Source: Hyphomicrobiales bacterium
GTDB lineage: Bacteria; Pseudomonadota; Alphaproteobacteria; Rhizobiales; Beijerinckiaceae
Direction of reading: 5' to 3'
Assembly: GCA_947374125.1 (NCBI GenBank)
Contig: CANCAR010000015.1
Span: 1 to 24,644, forward strand
DNA: 24,644 bases
Of this stretch, positions 15,542 through 23,397 are shown in pieces; position 1 is the first letter of the stretch; every line of letters starts with the position of its first letter. The notes beneath the pieces are model-generated. The model did not search any database. It worked only from the letters and a program-made list of their open reading frames with translations, and was not told the DNA's origin. The translations under genes and the position numbers were made by a program.

Positions 15542-15619
15542 AAAATGCACTTTTGGGCACTTGTGATGGTTAAAAATATGGCCTTATAGTGGGGGTTTGG
15601 GCAACAAAGTGCCGTGTTA

Positions 15620-16369
15620 TCAAATCCCGTGCAAATACGCCCTATTCCAAGTCGGCGCGATGGTGACTTCGTTGATGCAGACATGGGCTGGTTGGGTGGC
15701 GATATAGACGTAGAGATTGGCCATATCTTCCGATTGCAACATGCGGGCGCGTTCTTCTTCTGTCACCTTTACGGGCCGCGTGTTGAGGATCGGTGTTGAG
15801 ATTTCATGCGGGCAGATGACCGAGGAGCGGATGCCGTTTTTGAACTCTTCCATATTGAGGCTATGGCTCATCGCAACGACCGCGTGTTTGGAAGCGGTAT
15901 AGGCGGTGCCGGACAGAGGAGTGACATATTTGCCTGCCCATGATGCCGTATGAATCAGCACGCCATCTTGCTGCGCGCGCATTTGGGGTAAAACGGCGAG
16001 CACGCAGTAATAGGCGCCGTTCAGATTGGCCTGTAACACGTAGTCCAGATTGTCCGGCGTCAGCACCGCGAAGGTGCGTGCGGTCACATTGGTGCCGGCA
16101 TTGTTGACGAGCACATCGAGCCGCCCGGTGGCTTTGATGATGCGTTCGACGACGGCGGGGGCCATGGTTTTGTCCATCACATCGCCCGGTTCAACCAGCG
16201 CTTTGCCGCCCGCTTGTGTGATGGCATGGGCGACCACTTCGAGCGACTCCTTGCGGCGACCGGTGAGGACGACCGTTGCCCCCTCTTTGGCCATGGCGTG
16301 AGCGGTCGCCTCGCCAATGCCGCTGCCAGCGCCCGTGATCCAGATGGTTTTGCCTTCGAGTTTGCTCAT
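15620..16369 (-). CDS. Short-chain dehydrogenase/reductase (classical SDR)
   Basis: A 249-residue NAD(P)-dependent oxidoreductase with a Rossmann fold. The cofactor motif TGAGSGIG is at 12-19, NNAG at 89-92, and the catalytic tetrad is N115, S143, Y157 and K161 (YTASK). R38/R39 after the second strand suggest NADP(H) preference. The C-terminal NEVTIAPTWN resembles members annotated as clavaldehyde-dehydrogenase-like or serine 3-dehydrogenase-like, but the substrate cannot be fixed. AAGGA lies about 9 bases before the ATG and inside a stem. It is on the same strand as the peptide operon and 235 bases upstream of it, but the lux-like dyad and promoter in between argue that it is a separate unit. 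Confidence 0.9.
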   Translation of the reverse strand: MSKLEGKTIWITGAGSGIGEATAHAMAKEGATVVLTGRRKESLEVVAHAITQAGGKALVEPGDVMDKTMAPAVVERIIKATGRLDVLVNNAGTNVTARTFAVLTPDNLDYVLQANLNGAYYCVLAVLPQMRAQQDGVLIHTASWAGKYVTPLSGTAYTASKHAVVAMSHSLNMEEFKNGIRSSVICPHEISTPILNTRPVKVTEEERARMLQSEDMANLYVYIATQPAHVCINEVTIAPTWNRAYLHGI

Positions 16370-16378
16370 GGTGCGAAT

Positions 16379-16403
16379 TCCTTCCCGTTTTTGTTGGGAG
16401 GGA
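16379..16403 (-). promoter_or_regulatory. Leader stem covering the SDR ribosome binding site
   Basis: TCCTTCCC (16379-16386) can pair with GGGAGGGA (16396-16403) across a 9-base loop. On the transcribed minus strand there is one mismatch in eight pairs. The arm nearer the gene contains the AAGGA ribosome site of the SDR, so folding would hide it. This may be a simple translational control or a chance purine/pyrimidine pairing. Confidence 0.3.
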
Positions 16404-16543
16404 CACTATCGATGCAATCGTTAAAGGCCAAGCCTTGATGTAACATCTGTTCTTTTAGGCTCGTTTTTCGGATCGCCCTATTTTCTAGCTAAATCGGTAC
16501 AAATGGCCTATAAGGAGGGCTGTTTTGTCGAGGGTTTTGGGCG

Positions 16544-16855
16544 ATGCACCCTACAATTGCTAAACATTTGGCTGGGATGGCTGAGATTTGTCGCCGCTAC
16601 GATGTCGCTCGATTGGAGGTGTTCGGTTCGGCAGCACGGAGTGAAGATTTCAACCCAGAGATTAGTGATGCCGATTTTTTGGTTGATTTCAATCCAACGA
16701 GCACTTTACCCCCCCTTAGGCAATATTTTGGGCTTTCGGCAGACCTCGAAACCCTACTTGGTCGCCCGGTCGATTTAATCCAGTCGCGTGCGATTAAAAA
16801 TCCCTTCATTCTTGCGGAAATTAATCGATCTCGGGAAGCCGTTTATGCACCGTGA
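16544..16855 (+). CDS. MNT-type nucleotidyltransferase antitoxin (MntA-like)
   Basis: A 103-residue minimal nucleotidyltransferase. The active-site signature is GS (28-29) followed by DAD (42-44), with a third acidic residue at D48. The gap between GS and DxD is 12 residues rather than the 10 usual in MntA. In HEPN/MNT modules the MNT protein neutralises the HEPN toxin by adding AMP to a tyrosine near its active site. The downstream HEPN gene overlaps its end by 11 bases, as expected for such a pair. The upstream GAGGG is a modest ribosome site. The gene diverges from the SDR across a 174-base region in which I see no clear operator. Confidence 0.88.
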   Translation: MHPTIAKHLAGMAEICRRYDVARLEVFGSAARSEDFNPEISDADFLVDFNPTSTLPPLRQYFGLSADLETLLGRPVDLIQSRAIKNPFILAEINRSREAVYAP

Positions 16856-17201
16856 TGCGCGGGCCTATTTGTGGGATATAGGACAGGCGTCCAACGCCAT
16901 TTTGCGCTTTGTTTCGGGGCTCGACGGACAAGGCTATGCGGAAAACGAGATTGTCTCTTCGGCGGTTGAACGAAAGTTCGAAATTATTGGCGAGGCCTTG
17001 AACCAATTGTCAAAGATTGATCCGGTTCTTGCTCAGCGTATTCCGGATATTCGGGATATCATCGCTTTCCGGAATATTCTTATTCACGGCTATGCGATGG
17101 TCGAACATGACCGAGTTTGGCGTATCGCCCATTCCGCATTACCCCGTCTTTCGCATGTCGTGGAAGAAATTTTGCAAGAACTAACGCGACAGAGCGATTA
17201 G
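16845..17201 (+). CDS. HEPN-domain toxin (HepT-like ribonuclease)
   Basis: A 118-residue all-helical HEPN protein of the DUF86/HepT type, the toxin of a type VII toxin-antitoxin pair. The ribonuclease motif RX4HXY is intact: R76, H81 and Y83 in RNILIHGY. Y83 is the residue that an MNT partner would modify by AMPylation. I chose the ATG at 16845 (MHRDARAYLW), which overlaps the MNT gene; an earlier in-frame ATG at 16788 would add 19 non-family residues inside the MNT gene. It ends 25 bases before the convergent metallo-hydrolase gene. Confidence 0.88.
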   Translation: MHRDARAYLWDIGQASNAILRFVSGLDGQGYAENEIVSSAVERKFEIIGEALNQLSKIDPVLAQRIPDIRDIIAFRNILIHGYAMVEHDRVWRIAHSALPRLSHVVEEILQELTRQSD

Positions 17202-17226
17202 AATTCAACTCGAAGCGCCATTGAAG

Positions 17227-18114
17227 TTATTCCACCGCAGCCCCCGTCGGCACAAGCGTGACAGGAATTTTCAAGTAAGTAACGCCATTGCCATCGGGCG
17301 CGGGCATTTTTCCGGCGCGGATATTGACTTGGATGGAGGGGAGCAGCAGCACGGGTGCGGCTAAGGTAGCATCACGCGCCTCGCGCATGGCGACATAGTC
17401 ATCTTCTGTAATGCCATCATGAATATGGGGGTTTTTGGCTCTCTCTTCGGCAACAGTTGTTTCCCACGCATAGGTTTCTCGACCGGGCGCTTTATAGTCA
17501 TGGCACATGAACAGCCGCGTTTCGGGCTCGAGCGAGAGAATACGCTTGATCGAGCGATAAAGTTGGCGGGCGCTGCCGCCCGGAAAATCTGCGCGTGCTG
17601 TACCGTAATCGGGCATAAACAGCGTATCACCAACAAAAACAGCATCACCAATCCGATAAACAACGCAGGCGGGTGTGTGCCCCGGGGTGTGCAGTACCGC
17701 AATTTCCAAGGAACCTAAGGCCAGACGCTCGCCGTCCTTCAACAACAGGTCAAATTCACTGCCATCGCCTGACACGTCCATCGCATTGAAGACGGGGCGG
17801 AAGATTTTTTGTACCTCGCGGATGTGCTCGCCGATACCAACTTTTGCGCCTGTTTTCAGCTTAATATAGGGCGCGCCTGACAGGTGATCGGCATGGGCAT
17901 GGGTTTCGAGAATAAGGGTGATATGAAGCCCATCCGCTTGCGCTTTGGCCAAGATCGCATCGGCTGAAACGGTCGAAGCCTTTCCGGAGCGATGGTCGTA
18001 GTCCAGCACCGGATCAATGACAGCGGCCTCTTTGGTCGCGGGATCAACGATCAGATAGCTAACCGTATTGGTTGGTTCGTCAAAGAAGGCGTGAATTTGG
18101 GGGGCAATCGACAT
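17227..18114 (-). CDS. Metallo-beta-lactamase-fold hydrolase, persulfide dioxygenase-like (ETHE1/Blh type)
   Basis: A 295-residue MBL-fold protein. Metal-site residues are H72, H74, D76 and H77 (THAHADHLSG), H146 (HTPGHT), D163 (VGDTLF) and H205 (CHDY). ETHE1-type persulfide dioxygenases bind one iron through two His and one Asp at equivalent places (H72, H146, D163) and oxidise glutathione persulfide to sulfite. The stretch VIDPVLDYDHRSGKAS is typical of the Blh branch found in Agrobacterium and Xylella. The start at 18114 is supported by GGAG about 6 bases upstream; an upstream in-frame ATG at 18195 adds a non-homologous tail. No rhodanese domain or BigR-type repressor is nearby. A glyoxalase II-like role is less likely. 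Confidence 0.85.
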   Translation of the reverse strand: MSIAPQIHAFFDEPTNTVSYLIVDPATKEAAVIDPVLDYDHRSGKASTVSADAILAKAQADGLHITLILETHAHADHLSGAPYIKLKTGAKVGIGEHIREVQKIFRPVFNAMDVSGDGSEFDLLLKDGERLALGSLEIAVLHTPGHTPACVVYRIGDAVFVGDTLFMPDYGTARADFPGGSARQLYRSIKRILSLEPETRLFMCHDYKAPGRETYAWETTVAEERAKNPHIHDGITEDDYVAMREARDATLAAPVLLLPSIQVNIRAGKMPAPDGNGVTYLKIPVTLVPTGAAVE

Positions 18115-18275
18115 CTTGGACTCCGGCTCTCCCCACGCTCTGAGGTGCTTATAGATGATGGTGACCCTTCGGGATTGCTGCCGTCGACCTGTCAACGCAG
18201 AAACCCAGCGCGTCCTTTGTCAGTAAACGCCTGATTTGCGCGGGTCGTTCCGTCCAAGCTCAATTTCAGGTCGTC

Positions 18276-19583
18276 TCACGCTTCCCCAAATACCCGCCTG
18301 AAAATCGTGTCGACATGTTTGAAATGATAGCCCAAATCAAATAGCTCATCGATTTCTGGTGACGTCAATTTTGCCATCACTTCCGTGTCGGCATTCAACA
18401 GGGCCTTAAACTCGCCCTGGCCACGCCAGACCGGCATCGCGTTGCGTTGCACGAGGCGATAGGAATCCTCGCGGCTCACGCCTTTTTGGGTGAGCGCCAA
18501 CATGACCCGTTGCGAATGCACGAGACCACCCAAACGGTCGAGGTTTTTCTGCATGTTTTCGGGATAGATGACGAGCTTATCGATGACATTGGTGAGGCGG
18601 GCCAGGGCGAAGTCCAGCGTGACGGTCGCGTCGGGCGCAAACATCCGCTCGACGGAGGAGTGCGAGATATCGCGCTCGTGCCAAAGGGCTACGTTTTCGA
18701 GCGCGGGGGTAACGGCGGCGCGCACAATCCGGGCAAGGCCGGTGAGGTTTTCGGTGAGGACCGGATTGCGCTTATGCGGCATGGCGGACGAGCCTTTTTG
18801 GCCCGGCGAGAAATATTCCTCCGCCTCCAGCACCTCGGAGCGTTGGAGATGGCGGATTTCGATGGCCAAGCGCTCAATTGATGAGGCGATGACGCCAAGG
18901 GTGGCAAAGAACATGGCGTGTCGATCCCGCGGGATCACTTGCGTCGAAACGGGCTCGACGGTGAGCCCAAGAGCTTTGGCCACATGCTCTTCGACCCGTG
19001 GATCGATATTGGCGAAGGTTCCCACCGCGCCGGATATCGCACAGGTTGCGATGTCTTTGCGCGCTGCAACAAGCCGTTCGCGGTTGCGGGTAAATTCGGC
19101 GTAAGCGGTGGCGAGTTTTAACCCAAAAGTCACCGGTTCGGCATGGATGCCATGCGAGCGGCCAATGGTCGGCGTCATTTTATGCTCGAATGCGCGACGC
19201 TTGATGGCGGCAAGCAGTGCGTCGATATCGGCGAGCAACAGATCCGCCGCGCGGCTCATTTGAATGGCGAGCGTGGTATCGAGCACGTCTGACGAGGTCA
19301 TGCCTTGGTGCACAAAACGGGCATCGGGGCCGATAAACTCGCCGAGATGGGTTAGAAAGGCGATGACGTCATGCTTCACCTCGCGCTCAATCGCATCGAT
19401 TTTCTCAACGTCGAAGTGAGCAGCGCCGCCTTTTTCCCAAATGGTTTTGGCTGCTGATTTGGGGATGACGCCCAAATCCGCCATCGCATCACAGGCATGC
19501 GCCTCGATCTCAAACCAGATGCGGAAGCGGGTTTCCGGCGACCAGATTGCGACCATCTCGGGACGGCTGTAACGTGGGATCAT
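18276..19583 (-). CDS. purB: Adenylosuccinate lyase PurB
   Basis: Catalyses two beta-eliminations in purine synthesis, releasing fumarate from SAICAR and from adenylosuccinate. The 435-residue length is typical of the short PurB branch. Motifs of the fumarase/aspartase superfamily are present: TSSD (96-99), GRSHG with catalytic H144 (141-145), and the flexible signature loop GSSAMPHKRNP (264-274) carrying the catalytic serine. It starts 3 bases after the rpe stop, so the two are co-transcribed. No anomalies are visible. Confidence 0.97.
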   Translation of the reverse strand: MIPRYSRPEMVAIWSPETRFRIWFEIEAHACDAMADLGVIPKSAAKTIWEKGGAAHFDVEKIDAIEREVKHDVIAFLTHLGEFIGPDARFVHQGMTSSDVLDTTLAIQMSRAADLLLADIDALLAAIKRRAFEHKMTPTIGRSHGIHAEPVTFGLKLATAYAEFTRNRERLVAARKDIATCAISGAVGTFANIDPRVEEHVAKALGLTVEPVSTQVIPRDRHAMFFATLGVIASSIERLAIEIRHLQRSEVLEAEEYFSPGQKGSSAMPHKRNPVLTENLTGLARIVRAAVTPALENVALWHERDISHSSVERMFAPDATVTLDFALARLTNVIDKLVIYPENMQKNLDRLGGLVHSQRVMLALTQKGVSREDSYRLVQRNAMPVWRGQGEFKALLNADTEVMAKLTSPEIDELFDLGYHFKHVDTIFRRVFGEA

Positions 19584-19586
19584 GGT

Positions 19587-20267
19587 TTAAACTCCGGTCT
19601 TGAGCGCGGCGAGCGCCGCCTGTCGCATGGCGTTGATGGTGTCGGCGTAACGCTCCGGGTCGCCGCTGTAAATGCCCGTTCCTGCGATAAACACATTCGC
19701 CCCGGCTTTGGCGGCGAAAGGAACCGTGTCGAGCTTGACGCCGCCATCCACCGCCAAATCAATCGCTCGTTCGCCGATCAGCGCCCGGAGAGCGCTCACT
19801 TTCGGCATAAGATTCGTCATAAAGGCTTGGCCGCCAAAACCGGGTTTAACCGTCAGCACGTTGATATAATCGATCTGGTCGAGATGAGGCTGCACGCACT
19901 CAGCTGGATCGTCGGGCGTCAAAACCAAACCGGCCTTCATGCGGTGCAAGGCTATGGCGTTCAAAATACCCGCTACGTCATCTTCTAGCTGGGCATGGAC
20001 TAGGATGCGATCGCTTCCGGCGTGCTTTAGAGCCTCAAGCCAGTCGCGTGCGGGTGTCACCATGAGATGCACTTCAAAGGGCTTTGACGAGAGAGGACGC
20101 AAAGCCCGAATGACATCCGGCCCGAAGCTTAAATTTTTGACGACATGGCCATCCATCACATCGAGATGAAAGCGATCAGCGCCGGCAGCGTCGGCGCGCG
20201 TGATCTCTTCACCAAGACGGGTGAAATCGGCGGCAAGGATGGAGGGGATGATCTGAATCGGACGCAT
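19587..20267 (-). CDS. rpe: Ribulose-phosphate 3-epimerase
   Basis: Interconverts ribulose 5-phosphate and xylulose 5-phosphate in the pentose phosphate pathway. The 226-residue TIM barrel has the metal and catalytic residues H34 and D36 (FHLDVMDG), H67 (VHLMV) and D174 (VDGGV), plus the phosphate-side GFGGQ. Two usually conserved spots differ: KN replaces PN after DVMDGHVV, and VKPGFGGQ replaces VNPGFGGQ. This may mark a divergent lineage or a paralogue acting on another sugar phosphate. I chose the ATG at 20267, matching the family start (RPIQIIPSIL). The frame extends to an ATG at 20348, but the extra residues are not family-like. No clear ribosome site precedes 20267. Confidence 0.92.
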   Translation of the reverse strand: MRPIQIIPSILAADFTRLGEEITRADAAGADRFHLDVMDGHVVKNLSFGPDVIRALRPLSSKPFEVHLMVTPARDWLEALKHAGSDRILVHAQLEDDVAGILNAIALHRMKAGLVLTPDDPAECVQPHLDQIDYINVLTVKPGFGGQAFMTNLMPKVSALRALIGERAIDLAVDGGVKLDTVPFAAKAGANVFIAGTGIYSGDPERYADTINAMRQAALAALKTGV

Positions 20268-20358
20268 CAGCGGGCGATAGCATTCATGCGCCCGTGGCAC
20301 AATGTCGCCAAGGGGAGGTTTTGCCCCTTTGTAAGGCCAAACCCTCATAGCGAGTCAC

Positions 20359-20384
20359 TTGCATAGCGCTTTGGCGCATTGCAA
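20359..20384. promoter_or_regulatory. 26-bp interrupted dyad between rpe and the FAD oxidoreductase
   Basis: TTGCA (20359-20363) and TGCAA (20380-20384) flank GCGC (20366-20369) and GCGC (20374-20377), with a 2-base mismatch between the two arm segments and a central TTTG. The symmetric layout in a 146-base divergent gap suggests a dimeric operator for one or both genes. As RNA it would also form a hairpin in the oxidoreductase leader, 16 bases before its ribosome site. Confidence 0.4.
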
Positions 20385-20413
20385 AAGAAAGTCTGCGGAT
20401 AAGGATGAGCGCA

Positions 20414-21661
20414 ATGGTTGGACGTGAGACAGATGTGATGGTGTTAGGCGCCGGTATTGTCGGCCTTGGCATTGCACTTAAGCTTCAGGAAAAAGGGCGC
20501 GGCGTAACGCTGATTGACCGAGAAGAAGCAGGCTCGCAGACGAGCTTTGGTAATGCGGGCATTATCGAGCGAGCCTCGTTTTTGCCCTATGCTTTTCCGC
20601 GCGATCTGGGCGAGTTACTCACTTACGCGATGAACTCGCGCACCGATGCGCATTACCATTGGAATGCGTTGCTGACGGTAGCCCCATGGCTCGCACGCTA
20701 TTGGTGGAATTCGGCTCCTTCGCGCTATCAGCGGGCGGTGATGGGCGCTAAGCCTTTGATTGAAAATTGTCTTTCGGAGCATGAGCCTTTGATCGCGGCG
20801 GCTGGCGCGGAACACCTCATCCGGCGTACTGGTTGGCTTAAGGCGTATCGTAGCGAAAAGAAGGCCAAGGCTGCGATTGCTGATGCGGAAAAGCTGCGAA
20901 CCTTTGGAGTAACTGCTGAAATTCTCGATAAAGCGACATTAGCGGAACGCGAGCCGCATTTGGCCGACGGCGTGATCGGGGCAATACACTATAAGGATCC
21001 CGCCAATGTGTCTGACCCACAGGGGCTTTCGCTCGCCTATCGCGCTCTGTTTGAGAAGCGCGGTGGCGTGTTTTTGCATGGGGATGCCCGTACGCTATCG
21101 GCGGATGGTGCTGGCTGGCGGGTTGAAACGGCAGCGGGCAGTGTGCGTGCGCGCGACGTAGTGCTGGCATTAGGCCCCTGGGCGCAGGAATTTGTTCGCC
21201 AGTTTGGCTATGATTTGCCGATGGGCGTGAAGCGTGGCTACCACATGCATTACCATACGACCGGCAACGCTATATTGAACCATACGGTTTTTGACGCTGA
21301 CCATTCTTATGTGCTCGCGCCCATGGCGAATGGCGTTAGGCTGACGACCGGCGCCGAATTTGCCCATCGCGACGCCCCGCCAACGCCTGTGCAACTGGAG
21401 CGGTTGGAGCCAAAGGCCAAAAAATTCTTTCCCCTTGCGGATCGGGTTGATCCCAAGCCTTGGATGGGTTCGCGCCCTTGTACCGGCGATATGCTGCCCT
21501 TTATCGGCGAAGCGCCGCGTCATAAGGGGCTATGGTTCGCGTTTGGTCACGCGCATCATGGGTTGACGATGTCGGCTGTAACAGGCCGTTTGGTGGCAGA
21601 GATGATCACGGGTGAGACGCCGTTTACCGATCCGACGCCCTATCGGGTGGATCGGTTTTAA
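20414..21661 (+). CDS. DadA-like FAD-dependent D-amino acid dehydrogenase/oxidoreductase
   Basis: A 415-residue flavoprotein of the D-amino acid oxidase (DAO) superfamily. The N-terminal dinucleotide-binding motif is GAGIVGLGIA (about 12-21), followed by the SFGNAG loop. The C-terminal part has MGSRPCTGDMLPFIG and FGHAHHGLTMS, typical of DadA-type dehydrogenases that oxidise D-amino acids and pass electrons to the membrane chain. The start is decided by AAGGA at 20401-20405: it is 8 bases before the ATG at 20414 but directly abuts the earlier ATG at 20405, so 20414 is preferred. The exact substrate is uncertain; related proteins act on D-alanine, hydroxyproline or sarcosine-type amines. The stop overlaps that of the convergent HEPN gene. 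Confidence 0.88.
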   Translation: MVGRETDVMVLGAGIVGLGIALKLQEKGRGVTLIDREEAGSQTSFGNAGIIERASFLPYAFPRDLGELLTYAMNSRTDAHYHWNALLTVAPWLARYWWNSAPSRYQRAVMGAKPLIENCLSEHEPLIAAAGAEHLIRRTGWLKAYRSEKKAKAAIADAEKLRTFGVTAEILDKATLAEREPHLADGVIGAIHYKDPANVSDPQGLSLAYRALFEKRGGVFLHGDARTLSADGAGWRVETAAGSVRARDVVLALGPWAQEFVRQFGYDLPMGVKRGYHMHYHTTGNAILNHTVFDADHSYVLAPMANGVRLTTGAEFAHRDAPPTPVQLERLEPKAKKFFPLADRVDPKPWMGSRPCTGDMLPFIGEAPRHKGLWFAFGHAHHGLTMSAVTGRLVAEMITGETPFTDPTPYRVDRF

Positions 21662-22008
21662 GGGGTGTTTGCTTCTAAAAGGAAATCAACTGCCACTGAT
21701 AGTTGGGGCAATTCAAAATGAACAATGTTCCACAGGATCATCGGTTCAACACGGTCATATTCGTGTCGGATAATATTGCCTATCGCTCGAATTGCACTCC
21801 AGTCGATGTCAGGTTGAAGGCCAATCAATTCGTCCGGCAAAGCACGTACGGCCTCTGAAATAATCAAGACGGCGCGTTCTGTTGCTCTGATCAGAAGATC
21901 ATTGGTGAGAAAACTCTGTTGCTCCAAATTCGATAGGTAAGGAAGGAGCGCGTCGATTTCATCCTTGATATGCAAGAGACGTATATTTGGCGATTTGCTC
22001 GGTGCCAT
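21658..22008 (-). CDS. HEPN-domain protein (DUF86/HepT-like) with altered motif
   Basis: A 116-residue all-helical protein of the HEPN/DUF86 family, paired with the MNT gene upstream (start and stop overlap as TAATG). Its C-terminal motif reads AIGNIIRHEYDR, giving H82 and Y84 at the expected positions. The arginine five residues before the histidine in the RX4HXY motif is Gly (G77); the nearest arginines are R74 and R81. The sequence resembles a HEPN branch with GN-x-x-RHEY, so activity may be retained through a shifted arginine or may be lost. The stop overlaps the convergent flavoprotein stop by 3 bases. As the second MNT/HEPN pair in this window it is quite different in sequence from the one at 16845-17201. 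Confidence 0.82.
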   Translation of the reverse strand: MAPSKSPNIRLLHIKDEIDALLPYLSNLEQQSFLTNDLLIRATERAVLIISEAVRALPDELIGLQPDIDWSAIRAIGNIIRHEYDRVEPMILWNIVHFELPQLSVAVDFLLEANTP

Positions 22009-22307
22009 TAGAAAACTTTGATCGCTTCGGATTCGACTACTGATCGGATATGGGGCGAAAGGCCGTTTCGTGTTCCGTATCCTATTTGATATCCCGGAAC
22101 CGCTTTACGGATATCCTCATATGCGCCAGCAAATGGACGAAGTGCGAAAAACTTCTGATCGACAGCATCAACGAAAACGTCGATATCGGAGTGAGGGGTT
22201 GCTTCGTCGCGCGCGAAAGATCCGTAGAGGTACAACCCGCCGATGCCACGCGCCCTAAGCGCTGGCTCAAGTGCCTTCAGCTTAAACAAGAGTTCGTCTC
22301 GTTTCAT
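22008..22307 (-). CDS. MNT-type nucleotidyltransferase antitoxin (MntA-like)
   Basis: A 99-residue minimal nucleotidyltransferase. The signature fits the GSX10DXD form exactly: YGSFARDEATPHSDIDVFVD, with the DID acidic pair and a further D. In MntA/HepT pairs this protein adds AMP to the toxin tyrosine, here probably Y84 of the downstream HEPN protein. It precedes the HEPN gene with a one-base overlap. AGGAT lies about 10 bases before the ATG. It sits 42 bases upstream of the end of the P1 peptidase gene, on the same strand. Confidence 0.88.
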   Translation of the reverse strand: MKRDELLFKLKALEPALRARGIGGLYLYGSFARDEATPHSDIDVFVDAVDQKFFALRPFAGAYEDIRKAVPGYQIGYGTRNGLSPHIRSVVESEAIKVF

Positions 22308-22349
22308 GTAATAATGCTATCCTATATTCGGTCGAAATTAAATTCATTT

Positions 22350-23339
22350 TCAAGGGGTGTAAATGTCTTTCCACGCAACCTGAGCACCCTCAAAGGGCAG
22401 TGCCTCCGCCTCATATACTCCGCGGGCAATGGCGCGGGTTAGCGTATCGGCGGCGGCCATACAGAGTTCGGTAAGATCACTGATACCCCCTTGCAGCGGA
22501 CGCTTTCCCGTTGCAGCAGCGAAGACGACATCGCCATCCATCGGCGTGTGGGCAGGCCGAATGGCCCGGGCCATGCCGTCATGCGCAGAGAGCGCTAGGC
22601 GTTTAGCCTCCGCTTTGGTGAGGATTGCATCGGTTGCTACCACGGCGATGACGGTGTTTTCGCGCGGGCCGCCTTTAAGCCGCAGGGTCAGCGCATTGGC
22701 AGGGACCGGGTTGGGCAGGCCGAAACCGCCGAATTCGCTGCCGACCTCATAAGGTGCAGCCCAAAAATGCGGACCATCGCCAATGGTAGCCGTTCCCAAG
22801 GCGTTGACGGCAACAATCGCTCCGACGGTGAACCCGGAAGGTGTAACGATGCTGGCGGAACCCAATCCGCCCTTGAAGGTCGCCGTTGTCGCGCCAAAGC
22901 CTGCGCCTGCGGTGCCCAGTTTAAACTCGTCCGACGCTTGGGTTACCGCTTGATAGCCGAGTTCCGGATAGGGCGAATAGCGGCCCCAATCCTTTTCACC
23001 CCCATTGAGCAAATCAAAAAGGATGGCTTGCGGCACGATGGGCACTCGCGCGGAGCGCACCTGATAGCCACGACCCATCGCATGAAGGGCTGCCATCGCT
23101 CCGCCTGCGGCGTCCAGTCCAAAAGCTGAGCCACCAGAGAGTAAAATGGCATCGACCGCGCCAACCGACATTTCAGGCTCGAGCAATGCCGTATCGCGTA
23201 CGCCGGGTGCGCCGCCAAGAATGGCGATGGAGGCGATGGCGGGCTCATCAAACACAATGGCGGTAACGCCCGTTGCGACACGGGCATCATCCGTTTGGCC
23301 GACACGGAGGCCTTGAACATCGGTGATTAAATTTTTCAT
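22350..23339 (-). CDS. P1-family (S58, DmpA-like) aminopeptidase
   Basis: A 329-residue member of the DmpA/L-aminopeptidase D-esterase family, N-terminal nucleophile hydrolases that cleave themselves into two chains to become active and release N-terminal residues, sometimes D- or beta-amino acids; NylC nylon hydrolase is a relative. Recognisable family segments are NLITDVQGLRVGQ (3-15), LLSGGSAFGLDAAGG (66-80), FKGGLGSAS (155-163), VGAIVAVNALG (172-182) and TPMDGDVVFAAATG near 265. I cannot fix the self-cleavage site by eye. No signal peptide is visible. The start lacks a clear ribosome site. It diverges from ccdA across a 196-base region with a G-rich motif and inverted repeats. Confidence 0.9.
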   Translation of the reverse strand: MKNLITDVQGLRVGQTDDARVATGVTAIVFDEPAIASIAILGGAPGVRDTALLEPEMSVGAVDAILLSGGSAFGLDAAGGAMAALHAMGRGYQVRSARVPIVPQAILFDLLNGGEKDWGRYSPYPELGYQAVTQASDEFKLGTAGAGFGATTATFKGGLGSASIVTPSGFTVGAIVAVNALGTATIGDGPHFWAAPYEVGSEFGGFGLPNPVPANALTLRLKGGPRENTVIAVVATDAILTKAEAKRLALSAHDGMARAIRPAHTPMDGDVVFAAATGKRPLQGGISDLTELCMAAADTLTRAIARGVYEAEALPFEGAQVAWKDIYTP

Positions 23340-23361
23340 CGCGGTAGACTGAGGGATTTGA

Positions 23362-23388
23362 GGGGGGAGGGCAATAGGGGGTAGGGGG
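23362..23388 (+). other. G-quadruplex-like motif
   Basis: Four G-tracts (6, 3, 5 and 5 Gs) are separated by loops of 1, 5 and 2 bases, which satisfies the standard intramolecular G-quadruplex pattern on the + strand. It lies about 23 bases upstream of the P1 peptidase start and on the non-template side for ccdA. A regulatory role is possible but unproven. Confidence 0.45.
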
Positions 23389-23397
23389 TAGGCAGAA

